64,000 bases of DNA from Dokdonella fugitiva. Its GTDB lineage: Bacteria > Pseudomonadota > Gammaproteobacteria > Xanthomonadales > Rhodanobacteraceae. Position 1 is the first letter of the stretch. Each line of letters starts with the position of its first letter. Under the pieces are notes generated by a model. It saw only the letters and a list, made by a program, of their open reading frames with translations. It ran no database searches and had not been told where the DNA came from. Positions 1-7,995 of this stretch are shown one piece after another. The DNA lies in NCBI RefSeq assembly GCF_014138265.1, contig NZ_JACGXL010000001.1:1124525-1188524 (forward strand). Reading direction: 5' to 3'. Both the position numbers and the translations under genes were made by a program.

Positions 1-393
1 GAATCGACATTGCGGCGCAGATGAACGAAAACCACGGCGACGAGTCGATCGGTGCACACGATGACTCGCATCGCTCCATCCGCAGCCGACCGCGACGCGG
101 GCATCCATCCGCAAGCAACCCGGCCGGCTCGAAGTGCGATCTTCGAGGCGCGCCGGCCGGGCCGCACCTCCGTGGCGCCGGGCGACGGATACCGCGCCGA
201 CCCCACGCTCCCTTGGCGCGCGCGAAGGATGTCCGCCCGCCGGTGTTTCCGTCCGTGCGGTTGCCAACATAACGGAACGCCGCGTGTACGGTTTCGCACA
301 TATCGCTCGTATTGGCTCCCCGGATGATCTAGGCTGGCAGCGTCGCCGTCTGTCGACGTCAGGAAAGACACTGCGGAAAGGATCCGATCATCC
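1..393. other. Left edge, no supported gene; upstream region of the first Crp/Fnr gene
   Basis: One forward frame is open from the window edge to a stop at 270-272. It could be the tail of a gene beginning outside, but after about 20 codons its composition is Arg/Pro/Ala-rich and low-complexity, so I do not call it. The last 100 bases presumably carry the promoter of the regulator starting at 394. I see a ribosome-binding site (GGAAAGGAT, about 376-384) but no clear -35/-10 pair and no convincing palindrome. Confidence 0.3.
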
Positions 394-1113
394 ATGTCCG
401 CCACCCACGACCCGCGCCAGAACCACCTCATGCGCGCGCTGCCCGCGTCCGAATGCGAGCGCCTCATTCCTCACCTCGAACTCGTGCCGATGCCGCTCGG
501 CGACGTCTTGTACGAATCAGGCAGCCAGCTGCGCTACGTCTATTTCCCGACGACGTCGATCGTGTCGCTCCTGTACGTCCTGGAAGACGGCGCGTCGGCC
601 GAGATCGCCGTGGTAGGCAACGACGGCATGGTGGGCGTCGCGCTGTTCATGGGTGGGGAGACGACGCCGAGTCGGGCGGTCGTGCAGAGCGCAGGGCACG
701 CTTATCGGCTCAGAGGACAAGTCCTGAAGGACGAATTCCATCGCGCCGCGGCGCTGCAGCATCTGTTGCTGCGATACACGCAGGCGTTGCTCACGCAGAT
801 GGCGCAGACGGCGGTGTGCAACCGGCATCATTCGATCGACCAGCAGTTGTGCCGGTGGCTGCTGCTGAGCCTGGATCGCCTGCCTTCGCCGCATCTTGCG
901 ATGACGCAGGAACTCATCGCCAACATGCTCGGCGTGCGTCGCGAAGGCGTCACCGAGGCGGCGGGCAAGCTGCAGGTCGACGGCCTGATCAGCTACAGCC
1001 GCGGTCGCATCACCGTGCTCGATCGGCCGCGCCTCGAGGCGCGCGCCTGCGAGTGTTACCAGGTGGTCAGGAAGGAATTCGACCGCTTGCTGCCCGATGT
1101 CGTCATGGCGTGA
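394..1113 (+). CDS. Crp/Fnr family transcriptional regulator
   Basis: A 239-residue cytoplasmic DNA-binding regulator of the Crp/Fnr superfamily. Residues about 20-130 form a cNMP-binding-like beta-roll (YFPTTSIVSLL at 50-60, GNDGMVG at 75-81). Residues about 150-215 form the Crp-type winged helix, with the recognition region TQELIANMLGVRREGVTEAA at 171-190. There is no Fnr-type N-terminal cysteine cluster, so oxygen sensing through an Fe-S cluster is unlikely; the ligand is unknown. The start has a GGAAAGGAT ribosome-binding site. It resembles the second Crp-type regulator at 2054-2815 (both have TQ..(A/L)..MLGVRR.GVTEAAG.LQ..GLI), so the two are probably paralogues. The regulon cannot be read from the sequence. 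Confidence 0.9.
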   Translation: MSATHDPRQNHLMRALPASECERLIPHLELVPMPLGDVLYESGSQLRYVYFPTTSIVSLLYVLEDGASAEIAVVGNDGMVGVALFMGGETTPSRAVVQSAGHAYRLRGQVLKDEFHRAAALQHLLLRYTQALLTQMAQTAVCNRHHSIDQQLCRWLLLSLDRLPSPHLAMTQELIANMLGVRREGVTEAAGKLQVDGLISYSRGRITVLDRPRLEARACECYQVVRKEFDRLLPDVVMA

Positions 1114-1279
1114 GGCGATCGCGCTATTCGACCGGCGGCGAATGACCTATGTGCGTCTACGCACGGACGTCATGCCTTCCCGACCGTACATTCCGTCGAC
1201 CGCGTGGCCGCTGCGACATACCGCGCACGACGCCACGCGCCAGTGCGCCCTGCAATGCGCGCCACTTCCGGAGTCCGGC

Positions 1280-1501
1280 ATGCTGCACAACGCGCTCGTT
1301 TTCCTTGTGGCGGCCGTCGTCGCGGGGCTGTTCGGATTCACACGCATCGTCGGTACTCCGTTCGGTGTCGCCAAGATCCTTTGCGTGACGTTCGCCATCC
1401 TTTGCATCGTTTCGTTGTACCTGATGCGACGCGCCCGCGCGCGCGCGCGAGCCGTGGATCGCGGGCGCGCCGAGGCGGACACGAACGGCTCGCAAGGCTA
1501 G
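1280..1501 (+). CDS. DUF1328 (YtjA-like) small membrane protein
   Basis: A 73-residue protein that starts MLHNALVFLVAAVVAGLFGF, matching the DUF1328/YtjA family (usually 50-60 residues, function unknown). It has two hydrophobic segments, residues 4-20 and 30-48, separated by a short Gly/Thr turn. The basic tail (RRARARARAVDRGR) is longer than usual and probably faces the cytoplasm. The ATG at 1280 was chosen over upstream in-frame starts because the family begins exactly there. Genes of this family often sit near general-stress and envelope-stress genes, which fits the neighbourhood. Its stop codon shares the tetranucleotide CTAG (1498-1501) with the stop of the convergent gene. Confidence 0.8.
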   Translation: MLHNALVFLVAAVVAGLFGFTRIVGTPFGVAKILCVTFAILCIVSLYLMRRARARARAVDRGRAEADTNGSQG

Positions 1502-1785
1502 TCGGCGATCCATGATCTCGCCCGCTCGCTGCGCACGGCCCGCAGGTCATCCTCGATGTCCTCGATCGGGGTGCCGACGCCGTACGTACCCATGATCAAC
1601 GACTCGACCATCGAAGGTATGTCGGCCGGCCGCTCCCCGTGGATGATCGACAGGTCGTCGATCCAGAACGTCAGGGTCGACGATACGCAGGCATCGAGGA
1701 TGCGACGTGCGCTGGCACCCGGATCGTCACGCAGCGAAGCGACCCCTCTCGCCTGGAACACATGGTTGCGCATTCGGTTGTCCAT
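1498..1785 (-). CDS. Hypothetical protein, 95 residues
   Basis: An unrecognised protein convergent with the DUF1328 gene; their stop codons overlap within CTAG. The mixed, non-repetitive composition (FWIDDLSIIHGERPADIPSM in the middle, SERARSWIAD at the end) looks like a real folded cytoplasmic protein. There is no signal peptide or membrane segment. The C-terminal half weakly resembles the end of the 95-residue protein at 9806-10093: both have a DD pair near residue 43, an IEDI/VEDI segment and a terminal S.(D/S)WI(A/I)(D/G). The start is the first ATG of the frame; no strong ribosome-binding site was found. Function unknown. Confidence 0.55.
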   Translation of the reverse strand: MDNRMRNHVFQARGVASLRDDPGASARRILDACVSSTLTFWIDDLSIIHGERPADIPSMVESLIMGTYGVGTPIEDIEDDLRAVRSERARSWIAD

Positions 1786-2053
1786 TCGTGATGGGTTACC
1801 GACTCGACGATGCCCATCCAGGGATGCTGCGCGGGACCCGCCGCCGGTGGCAAGCGAGCGTGTCGAACGCCCTCAGTCGCACGATACGCGTGAATCGGCG
1901 GCCGGTTCGTGCGGTGGCGTACGCAACGGAAACGCCGAGCGGAATCACCCGCACGACTACGTGCGATGGCGGACAGACGCGCGCGATCCGTAACAGCTAG
2001 GCTCCCGGTCCATCGTCGACGGCAACGCGGCGGCAACCAGGAAAATGCCTGCA

Positions 2054-2815
2054 ATGCCGGTCATGCAACGCACCACACCATCCAATCGGCTGCTCGCCGC
2101 GCTGCCGGCGCACGAGCGCGAGCGCTGCCTCGCCGCATGCATGCAGGTCGAACTCGTTTACGGCGGCAGCCTCCAGGAGGACGGCGAACGGATCCGTCAC
2201 GCCTACTTTCCGACGGGTGGATTCATATCGCTGCTCGCGACCGTCGACGCCCGCGCCACGCTGGAAGTGGGCATGATCGGCGACGAGGGCATGTACGGCC
2301 ACGAGCTGGCCCTCGGTGGCGATGTCGCATCGCTGCGCGCGTTGACCCAGGGTGCGGGCAGCGCGTGGCGAATGCCGGCTTCGAAATTCTTGCGCTGCCT
2401 GCGGGACATGCCCTCGTTGCACAAGCTCGTGGATCGCTACGCGTACGTGCAATCACGCCAGATTGCGCGAAACGCCGCGTGCGCGCGCTTCCATGTGATC
2501 GAGAAGCGGCTAGCACGTTGGCTGTTGATGACCGCGGACCGCGCGCACGCCGACACGTTCTACGTCACCCAGGGTTTCCTGGCGTTCATGCTGGGCGTGC
2601 GCCGCGTCGGCGTCACGGAAGCCGCGGGCGCCCTGCAGTCGCGCGGATTGATCCGCTACCGGCGCGGCAAGGTCGCGATCATCGATCGCGAGCGCCTCGC
2701 GGCGGCGGCGTGCACCTGTTATCGCTCGGATCTGGAGACCTATCGACAGGGCATGGACAGATGGATCAGGAAGACCGGCGTCAGTCGCGCGCCACATGCC
2801 CAACCTTCCCGATGA
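2054..2815 (+). CDS. Crp/Fnr family transcriptional regulator (second copy)
   Basis: A 253-residue regulator with a cNMP-binding-like domain (residues about 25-140) and a Crp-type winged helix (about 150-215; VTQGFLAFMLGVRRVGVTEA at 171-190). It is similar over its length to the regulator at 394-1113 but has diverged in the effector domain, so the two may answer different signals from related DNA sites. ATG 2054 is preferred because AGGAAA at 2039-2044 lies nine bases upstream; an ATG three codons earlier (2045) abuts that motif and is less likely. The C-terminal tail (RWIRKTGVSRAPHAQPSR) is a low-complexity extension absent from the first copy. Confidence 0.88.
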   Translation: MPVMQRTTPSNRLLAALPAHERERCLAACMQVELVYGGSLQEDGERIRHAYFPTGGFISLLATVDARATLEVGMIGDEGMYGHELALGGDVASLRALTQGAGSAWRMPASKFLRCLRDMPSLHKLVDRYAYVQSRQIARNAACARFHVIEKRLARWLLMTADRAHADTFYVTQGFLAFMLGVRRVGVTEAAGALQSRGLIRYRRGKVAIIDRERLAAAACTCYRSDLETYRQGMDRWIRKTGVSRAPHAQPSR

Positions 2816-2905
2816 TGATGCGTGCGGCAGCGAACCGACGCGCACGCGAGTCGCGCGCATGCTGCATCCGTGGGCAAGCACGGCTCGCACTCAAAGGCCC
2901 TTTCG

Positions 2906-3355
2906 ATGAATCCCGACGCACCCCATGACAAAGCCTACCGCGACGCGCAAGCCGACCAGGCGTTCACGTCCGAAGGCGGCTACGTCGCTCACGACGCCGA
3001 TGAAGCATCCTCGCCTTCCGACCGCATCCGCCTGATGACGCAGCACTCGATTCACTACGACGGGCGTCGCTACCGCTACGGCGACTATCGGTACGATCGA
3101 CTCGCGGATGCCATCGCCTATTCGCGACTGATGACGTCGCGATACCTGACGCGGAGCGGCGGCGCCACGGTGATCGATGAAAGCATCGAGCTGCCCGACG
3201 CACCGACCCGGCAACTCATGGCGGATCTTTCGATCTCGTTGAAGGGCGGCATGTTCACGTTCGACGGATTCCGCTACGACCAGCTGAGCGATGCCGTGAA
3301 CCATGCGCGCCTGCGCCGCCGCCGCGAGGCCTATGCGCGCGCGCGAATCGATTGA
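2906..3355 (+). CDS. Hypothetical protein with an internal duplication
   Basis: A 149-residue soluble protein of unknown function. Two copies of a roughly 25-residue unit are visible: residues 51-75 (YDGRRYRYGDYRYDRLADAI then AYSRL) and 111-136 (ending FDGFRYDQLSDAVNHARL). They share the pattern (F/Y)-x-x-(F/Y)RYD-x-L-x-DA-x-x-x-(A/S)RL. The Tyr/Arg-rich units and acidic linker suggest a small two-lobed binding protein. The ATG at 2906 follows AAAGG at about 2893-2897; an earlier in-frame start at 2822 would add a low-complexity leader. It lies 27 bases upstream of the BON-domain gene and may share its transcript. Confidence 0.6.
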   Translation: MNPDAPHDKAYRDAQADQAFTSEGGYVAHDADEASSPSDRIRLMTQHSIHYDGRRYRYGDYRYDRLADAIAYSRLMTSRYLTRSGGATVIDESIELPDAPTRQLMADLSISLKGGMFTFDGFRYDQLSDAVNHARLRRRREAYARARID

Positions 3356-3382
3356 TGGTGTCACCAGGACTACGGACCTACC

Positions 3383-4237
3383 ATGCGCACGAACCGCAGC
3401 ATTCGAATCGCCTTCCTGTCGACCGCACTGCTCTGCGCGGGATTCGCGGCCAGCGCCCGCGATGCAACGACCCTGGCCAACACCCTGGTCACCGCCGATC
3501 TTCGGCGGGAGACGCAGATCCTCACGATCTATGCGATGAATCCGATCCTCCAGGATTGCGTGCTGAGGGTGACCGTCGCGGGTGCGAACGCGTCGCTGGT
3601 CGGCAAGGTCGGCGGCGATGCCGAAAGGCAACTCGCCGAGCAGATCGCGATGAGCATCGACGGCATCACGCACGTCGACAACCTGATCGGGTTCACCGAT
3701 GCACTTCCGTCCCAACAATCGAACAGCGGCATCCGCTTCCGGCAGAAGATCGACGACGCGACGATCACTGCTTCCATCCGCTCGAAGCTGCTGTGGCGCG
3801 CCGAAACGAGCGGACTCGATATCGATGTCGCCACCACGAATGGAACGGTGCGCCTCGACGGATCCGTCTACCGGCGCGAACAACGTGACATCGCCGCGCG
3901 TGTCGCAGCCGATACCGGAGGCGTCCGCGCCGTCGACGACGGCATCGTCGTCTTCAACCACTCCCCGCTCACGGAGGACGCTCGATCCGCGCAGACCGCG
4001 ATCGCTTCGCGCAGCGGGCTTCCCGTTTCGGACACGTGGGTCGCCGCGCGCGTCGAATCCGCGTTCTCGTTGTCCCCCAGCGTGAGCCACTACCGCATCG
4101 CCGCCTCCGCGATCGGCGGCGTCGTTTCGCTGCGAGGTCACGCGGGGACGCGCGAAGCGCGCACGAGCGCCATCGAGATCGCCGGCCATACGCGGGGCGT
4201 GCTCAGCGTCGATGCGAGTCGCCTGATCGGGGAATGA
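3383..4237 (+). CDS. Periplasmic protein with three BON domains (OsmY-like)
   Basis: A 284-residue exported protein. Residues 1-25 are a Sec signal peptide (basic MRTNRSIRI, hydrophobic core, cleavage near FAASA-RDA). Three BON domains follow at about 41-102, 125-190 and 218-282. Each has the family pattern of a helix, then G.V.L.G.V......I........V..V.(D/N), for example TTNGTVRLDGSVYRREQRDI. BON proteins such as OsmY and DolP bind phospholipid or guard the envelope under osmotic stress; the exact role here is inferred. The neighbouring NhaA antiporter, DUF1328 protein and Crp regulators fit an envelope or osmotic stress setting. An inverted repeat follows the stop. Confidence 0.82.
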   Translation: MRTNRSIRIAFLSTALLCAGFAASARDATTLANTLVTADLRRETQILTIYAMNPILQDCVLRVTVAGANASLVGKVGGDAERQLAEQIAMSIDGITHVDNLIGFTDALPSQQSNSGIRFRQKIDDATITASIRSKLLWRAETSGLDIDVATTNGTVRLDGSVYRREQRDIAARVAADTGGVRAVDDGIVVFNHSPLTEDARSAQTAIASRSGLPVSDTWVAARVESAFSLSPSVSHYRIAASAIGGVVSLRGHAGTREARTSAIEIAGHTRGVLSVDASRLIGE

Positions 4238-4244
4238 CTCCAAA

Positions 4245-4270
4245 TCGACCGGGCGGTCGTGCCCGGTCGA
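4245..4270. terminator. Inverted repeat between convergent genes, probable terminator
   Basis: TCGACCGGGC at 4245-4254 pairs perfectly with GCCCGGTCGA at 4261-4270 around a six-base loop. It lies between the convergent ends of the BON-domain gene (4237) and nhaA (4342). There is no T-run on either side, so it may slow polymerase or protect the 3' end rather than act as a classical intrinsic terminator. Confidence 0.5.
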
Positions 4271-4341
4271 GGTGCCGCCTGGGGCGATCTCGAACGCACG
4301 TAAGGGAGCCCGTCGTCGACCCCGTGAAGCGCTGCTTCCGA

Positions 4342-5694
4342 TCAATGCCGCTTCGATCGGTCGGCGCGAGATGCTTCCGCCATCCGATGGCGCTTTGAAG
4401 TCAGCCACGTCAGCGTCGCCAGGCCGCATACCGCCGACAGCGTCGATGCGGACAGGATGCCGATCTTGGCGGACCCGAGTTCATCGGCCCGCAGTGCCAG
4501 CTCGGCGATCAACAGCGACATGGAGAATCCGATGCCGGTGAGCATCGCGCCTCCGCCGATCAGCGCCCACGTCAGGCGCGCGGGACGGGAAGCCCAGCCG
4601 AGCGCGTTCGCGGCATAGGCGAAAGAAAGGACTCCCAGCGGTTTTCCGCAGAACAGGCCGATCGCCACGGCGGTCGCCAGCGACCAATCGACGGCCACCT
4701 GCGACATCGGCAGCCCCGCGCTCGCGAGCGCGAACGCAGGCAGGACCAGGAAAGCCACCCAGGGATGCAACGCGAGCTCCAATCGTTCGAGCGGCGAAAA
4801 GGCCTCGCGCGCCGCGATTCCGGCGCGCCGAAGATCCTGCCGATCCCCGCTATCACCAGCCCGGTCATCCCCCGGCGGATAGGCGACGACCTTGCCCAGG
4901 ATCGCCTTGAGGCGACTGTCGCTTACCCAGCGGCCCGTCGGCGTCATCAGGCCGAGGAGCATGCCGGCTGTCGTTGGATGGATGCCGGATCGATCCAGCG
5001 CAAGCCAGGCCAGTACGCCAGCGACGATGTATGCGACCACGTGGCGAATGCCCATGCTCCGCATGAGCAGCACGCCGAAGAGGGAGACGGCCACGCAGCC
5101 CAGCGCAAGCCAATCGATTCCGCCCCCGTATCCGATCGCAATGACGACGATCGCACCGATGTCGTCGAATATCGCGAGCGACAGCAGGAACAAGCGCAGG
5201 CTGGGCGGAATGCGCGAGCCCAGCAACGCCAAGCATCCGACGACGAAAGCGGTGTCGGTCGCCATGACGACGCCCCACGCGCGACCTTCCATCCCGCCGC
5301 CCCGCAGCCACGTGAACAACACCGCCGGCACCACCATCCCGCCGATCGCCGCGGCCATCGAAAACGCCGCCGATCGCAGGTTGCGCAGCCCGCCGAATAC
5401 CATCTCCCGCTTGAGCTCCAATGCGATGACGAAGAAGAACAAGGTCATTCCACCGTCGATGATCCAGTGCTTGAACGAGCGGGAAAACTCGGCATCACCC
5501 CAACGCAAGGCGACCGTGGTCTCCCACAGCTCCATGTAGGTGTCGCGCCATCCGGAATTGGAGAGAGCGAGAGCGATCACCGTGCACAGGAGGAGCACCG
5601 AACCCGCGGCGGCTTCGACGCGGAGAAATTGTGCAAAGGGGCGCATGAACCGATCCATGGGTTCCGCGGGAAGCCTGTCGAGGCTGCGTTTCAT
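4342..5694 (-). CDS. nhaA: Na+/H+ antiporter NhaA
   Basis: A 450-residue inner-membrane antiporter that exchanges cytoplasmic Na+ for external H+ in pH and salt homeostasis. The hallmarks are the paired aspartates in LSLAIFDDIGAIVVIAIGY (D177, D178), which bind the ion in this family, the unwound-helix motif ATDTAFVVGCLALLG (T146, D147), and ALELKREM at 91-98. About 12 membrane helices are apparent. It is somewhat longer than the E. coli protein (388), mainly through a hydrophilic loop (PPGDDRAGDSGDRQDL) before the last third and a basic tail. I chose the ATG at 5694 because the upstream in-frame extension is Arg/Ser-rich and lacks family similarity. Confidence 0.95.
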   Translation of the reverse strand: MKRSLDRLPAEPMDRFMRPFAQFLRVEAAAGSVLLLCTVIALALSNSGWRDTYMELWETTVALRWGDAEFSRSFKHWIIDGGMTLFFFVIALELKREMVFGGLRNLRSAAFSMAAAIGGMVVPAVLFTWLRGGGMEGRAWGVVMATDTAFVVGCLALLGSRIPPSLRLFLLSLAIFDDIGAIVVIAIGYGGGIDWLALGCVAVSLFGVLLMRSMGIRHVVAYIVAGVLAWLALDRSGIHPTTAGMLLGLMTPTGRWVSDSRLKAILGKVVAYPPGDDRAGDSGDRQDLRRAGIAAREAFSPLERLELALHPWVAFLVLPAFALASAGLPMSQVAVDWSLATAVAIGLFCGKPLGVLSFAYAANALGWASRPARLTWALIGGGAMLTGIGFSMSLLIAELALRADELGSAKIGILSASTLSAVCGLATLTWLTSKRHRMAEASRADRSKRH

Positions 5695-5898
5695 GCGAAC
5701 AGACACGATACCGCCAAATGGGCGCCGCGGCTGGAATCGATCACGTGGACCCGCGCAGATCCACACCGCGCGGCACCCGCTGAGGCGAGATGAACGCGCG
5801 GCGTGCCCGGCCTTCTTTCCGATCAATGGGGAGATGCGTCGCGCGCTCGACGCGCTCATCGCCGAGTCGATACGGACATGCAATGCGTCGAGTATCGC

Positions 5899-6171
5899 TC
5901 AGCGTCCTCGAAGATAGTTGCATCGCTGCCACATGCGCAGCCACGCGCACACGGGCGCGAAGTTGATGTCGAGGCTGTGCGGGAGGCCCGCGGCGACCTC
6001 TTCCGCGAGGCGATCGATACCGTGCACCTTGTCGAGCATTCGTCGCTCGACCGCGTCTTCGGGCACCACGGCGAGCACCATGCCGTTGACGTGAACCTCG
6101 AGCCGGCCGCCGCGGCGCAGGTAGAACGTCGCCGGCCCCGCCTGGTGCTTGCTGAAGATCAGGCCGCTCAT
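5899..6171 (-). CDS. Hypothetical protein, 90 residues
   Basis: An unrecognised small soluble protein. The N-terminal half reads as a beta-rich segment (ATFYLRRGGRLEVHVNGMVL) and the C-terminal half as helical, with a Cys/Trp-containing end (FAPVCAWLRMWQRCNYLRG). There is no signal peptide or membrane span. It begins seven bases after the stop of the 6179-6478 gene on the same strand, so the two almost certainly form an operon and may work together. Confidence 0.6.
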   Translation of the reverse strand: MSGLIFSKHQAGPATFYLRRGGRLEVHVNGMVLAVVPEDAVERRMLDKVHGIDRLAEEVAAGLPHSLDINFAPVCAWLRMWQRCNYLRGR

Positions 6172-6178
6172 CGCGCGC

Positions 6179-6478
6179 TCACGCCGGGCTGCCCATCGTC
6201 AGGTAGTGCTCGCCGGAAATCACGCGGAAGCCGGCGAGGTTGCACGACGCGAGTTCGGCAAGCACCGTGCGCGCGACCTGCGCCGCGTGCAGCATGCCCG
6301 AAGACAGGTCCACGCAGATGTCGACCCACGCGTAGCCTTGCGGCGCAGTGACCCGTTGCATCATGCGGAACCCGGTCGACTCCTTCGGCAGGTGCATGAC
6401 GAGCGGGACGCGCGCCTCGACTTCGATCGTCGCGACGACGCTCCAGTTGCCGCTCGATCCGGCGAATGACGCGTGCAT
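6179..6478 (-). CDS. Small hypothetical protein, member of a local three-gene family
   Basis: A 99-residue protein of unknown function. Its C-terminal half (WVDICVDLSSGMLHAAQVAR at 51-70, then FRVISGEHYL at 84-93) aligns with the proteins at 8911-9189 (WELFVNFARG..., IIAGEHWL) and 9459-9788 (WYDGYIDFSIG..., LVAGREWL). The shared core is W-(3-4)-(V/I)-(D/N)-(L/F), a helix, then a strand ending (S/A)G(E/R)(H/E)(Y/W)L. ATG 6478 was chosen because the upstream extension is low-complexity and the family begins near here. It is the first gene of a two-gene operon with the 90-residue protein downstream. Confidence 0.65.
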   Translation of the reverse strand: MHASFAGSSGNWSVVATIEVEARVPLVMHLPKESTGFRMMQRVTAPQGYAWVDICVDLSSGMLHAAQVARTVLAELASCNLAGFRVISGEHYLTMGSPA

Positions 6479-6688
6479 GTCGGTAGCCTGCGCAGCCGCA
6501 TGATCAGTGCGGCAGGGAACGATCGGCCACCGGGACGGCGCGCTGGGGACGGTGGATGCGAATGCAGCCCGTGATCGGGACGCTGCTTCGCTGCGCGCCA
6601 AGGCAGTTGAATGATTCGCCCGACCCTACGCGCTCACCACAGGCTTGTCGAGCGGAAATATTTTCCCACCATCGCGCGCGACTGCGAC

Positions 6689-6949
6689 TCAGCGGCGACG
6701 ATGACTCTTGCGCTCGTCGTGCAGGGCGACACGGATCGTCGCACCGTCCTGGGTGGAACCGTTCAACGCAGCGATCGCGTTGCGCGCTTCGTGCCCTTCC
6801 ATCTGCAGCTCCGCGAATCCGCGGCATTCGCCACTGAACAGGTCGCGCGCCATGCGCAGGCCGAACACGCGGCCGTGCTGGGCGAAGAGCGAATGGAGCG
6901 AACTGTCGGTCATCGACTTGGGCAAGCCGCGGACATCCAATGTGATCAT
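6689..6949 (-). CDS. RRM-domain RNA-binding protein
   Basis: An 86-residue single RNA-recognition-motif protein. RNP2 is ITLDVRGLP at residues 2-10 and RNP1 is CRGFAELQM at 42-50, with the usual beta-alpha-beta spacing; the basic tail HDERKSHRRR could add RNA affinity. Such single-RRM proteins in bacteria are small and often cold- or stress-induced; the target RNA is unknown. The start codon overlaps the stop of the desaturase gene as ATGA, yet it also has its own strong ribosome-binding site (CAGGAG at about 6955-6960 in the complement), so expression can be coupled and boosted. Co-transcription with a membrane desaturase suggests a shared cold or membrane-stress response. Confidence 0.88.
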   Translation of the reverse strand: MITLDVRGLPKSMTDSSLHSLFAQHGRVFGLRMARDLFSGECRGFAELQMEGHEARNAIAALNGSTQDGATIRVALHDERKSHRRR

Positions 6950-7995
6950 GAACTTCTCCTGTTTGATTCGACGGATGCCGCACCCATGCGCGGCTCCCGG
7001 ATGTCGCGAAAGGACACGAGGCGCCGGCGCTCTTCGTCCCACAGGGCGAGCCGCACGCAGCGGAAGCCTTCGAGGACCCCTATTCGATTGACGTCGGCAA
7101 GTTCGGGCAACGCATCGGCGGCGTCGCGGAAACGGTAGAACGGCACGCGACTCGACAGGTGATGCAGGTGATGCATGCCGATGTTCGCGGTGAGCCAGCG
7201 AAGGACGCGCGGCAAGTCGTAATGGGAACTTCCGGCGAGGGCGGCGTCGCGCGCGTTCCAGCGCGGCGCGTCCTCCCAATAGGTGTGTTCGAACTGGTGC
7301 TGCACGAAGAACAGCCAGACGCCGATCGTCGCCGCGAGGACGAGGACGGGCAATTGCACGGCGAGGAACGCGCCGACGCCGAGCGTGGACATCGCGAGCG
7401 CGATCAGCACGCCGGCCACGACATTCGTACCCATCGTGCTGATCCACGGACCCGCTCCGTCGCGCATGAAGCCCGCGGGTATGCGGTTCTGGACCAGGAA
7501 TACGAACACCGGGCCGATGCCGAACATGACCAGCGGATGCCGGTACAACCGGTATCGCAAGCGCGCCCACGGTCCGCGCGCGCGATATTCGGCGACGGTG
7601 ATCGTGTCGACGTCGCCGGTGCCGCGCTTGCCGAGGTGCCCTTGCGTCGCGTGATGGATCGCGTGGGCGCGGCGCCAGTGTGCATACGGCGTGAGCGTGA
7701 GCACGCCGAGCGACCGGCCGACCGCGTCGTTCGCCTTGCGCGACGCGAAGAAGCTGCCGTGCCCGCAGTCGTGTTGCAGCAGGAACAGCCGGACGAGAAA
7801 ACCGGCGGTCGGCGCGAGCGCGAGCGCGTACAGCCACCATCGCCCACTCGACCAGCCCCAATACGTCGCGATCCAGCTGCTCGCGAACAGCAACGCGGTC
7901 AACGCGAGTTCGTACGTCGCGCGCGCATTGCTCGGCGTACGGAATGCCTCGAGCTTCCGCACCCAGTTACCGGACGAATCGACGAGGGCTACCAC
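6946..7995 (-). CDS. Membrane fatty acid desaturase
   Basis: A di-iron integral-membrane desaturase or hydroxylase acting on lipid acyl chains. With the GTG start at 7995 it has 349 residues. The three histidine boxes are HDCGH (75-79), HAIHH (111-115) and HHLHH (275-279), set between hydrophobic helices as the family requires. The GTG overlaps the stop of the upstream 98-residue gene by seven bases, which suggests coupling; a longer in-frame start at 8118 would overlap that gene far more. The end overlaps the RRM gene as ATGA. The exact substrate and double-bond position cannot be told. It is likely a membrane-fluidity enzyme of the stress island. Confidence 0.88.
   Translation of the reverse strand: MVALVDSSGNWVRKLEAFRTPSNARATYELALTALLFASSWIATYWGWSSGRWWLYALALAPTAGFLVRLFLLQHDCGHGSFFASRKANDAVGRSLGVLTLTPYAHWRRAHAIHHATQGHLGKRGTGDVDTITVAEYRARGPWARLRYRLYRHPLVMFGIGPVFVFLVQNRIPAGFMRDGAGPWISTMGTNVVAGVLIALAMSTLGVGAFLAVQLPVLVLAATIGVWLFFVQHQFEHTYWEDAPRWNARDAALAGSSHYDLPRVLRWLTANIGMHHLHHLSSRVPFYRFRDAADALPELADVNRIGVLEGFRCVRLALWDEERRRLVSFRDIREPRMGAASVESNRRSS

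Noticed and set aside
2891-4429. 512-codon antisense frame over the duplicated-domain and BON genes
   Set aside because: It overlaps two well-supported genes with start sites and motifs; its own sequence is Arg/Asp/Ala-rich without domains.
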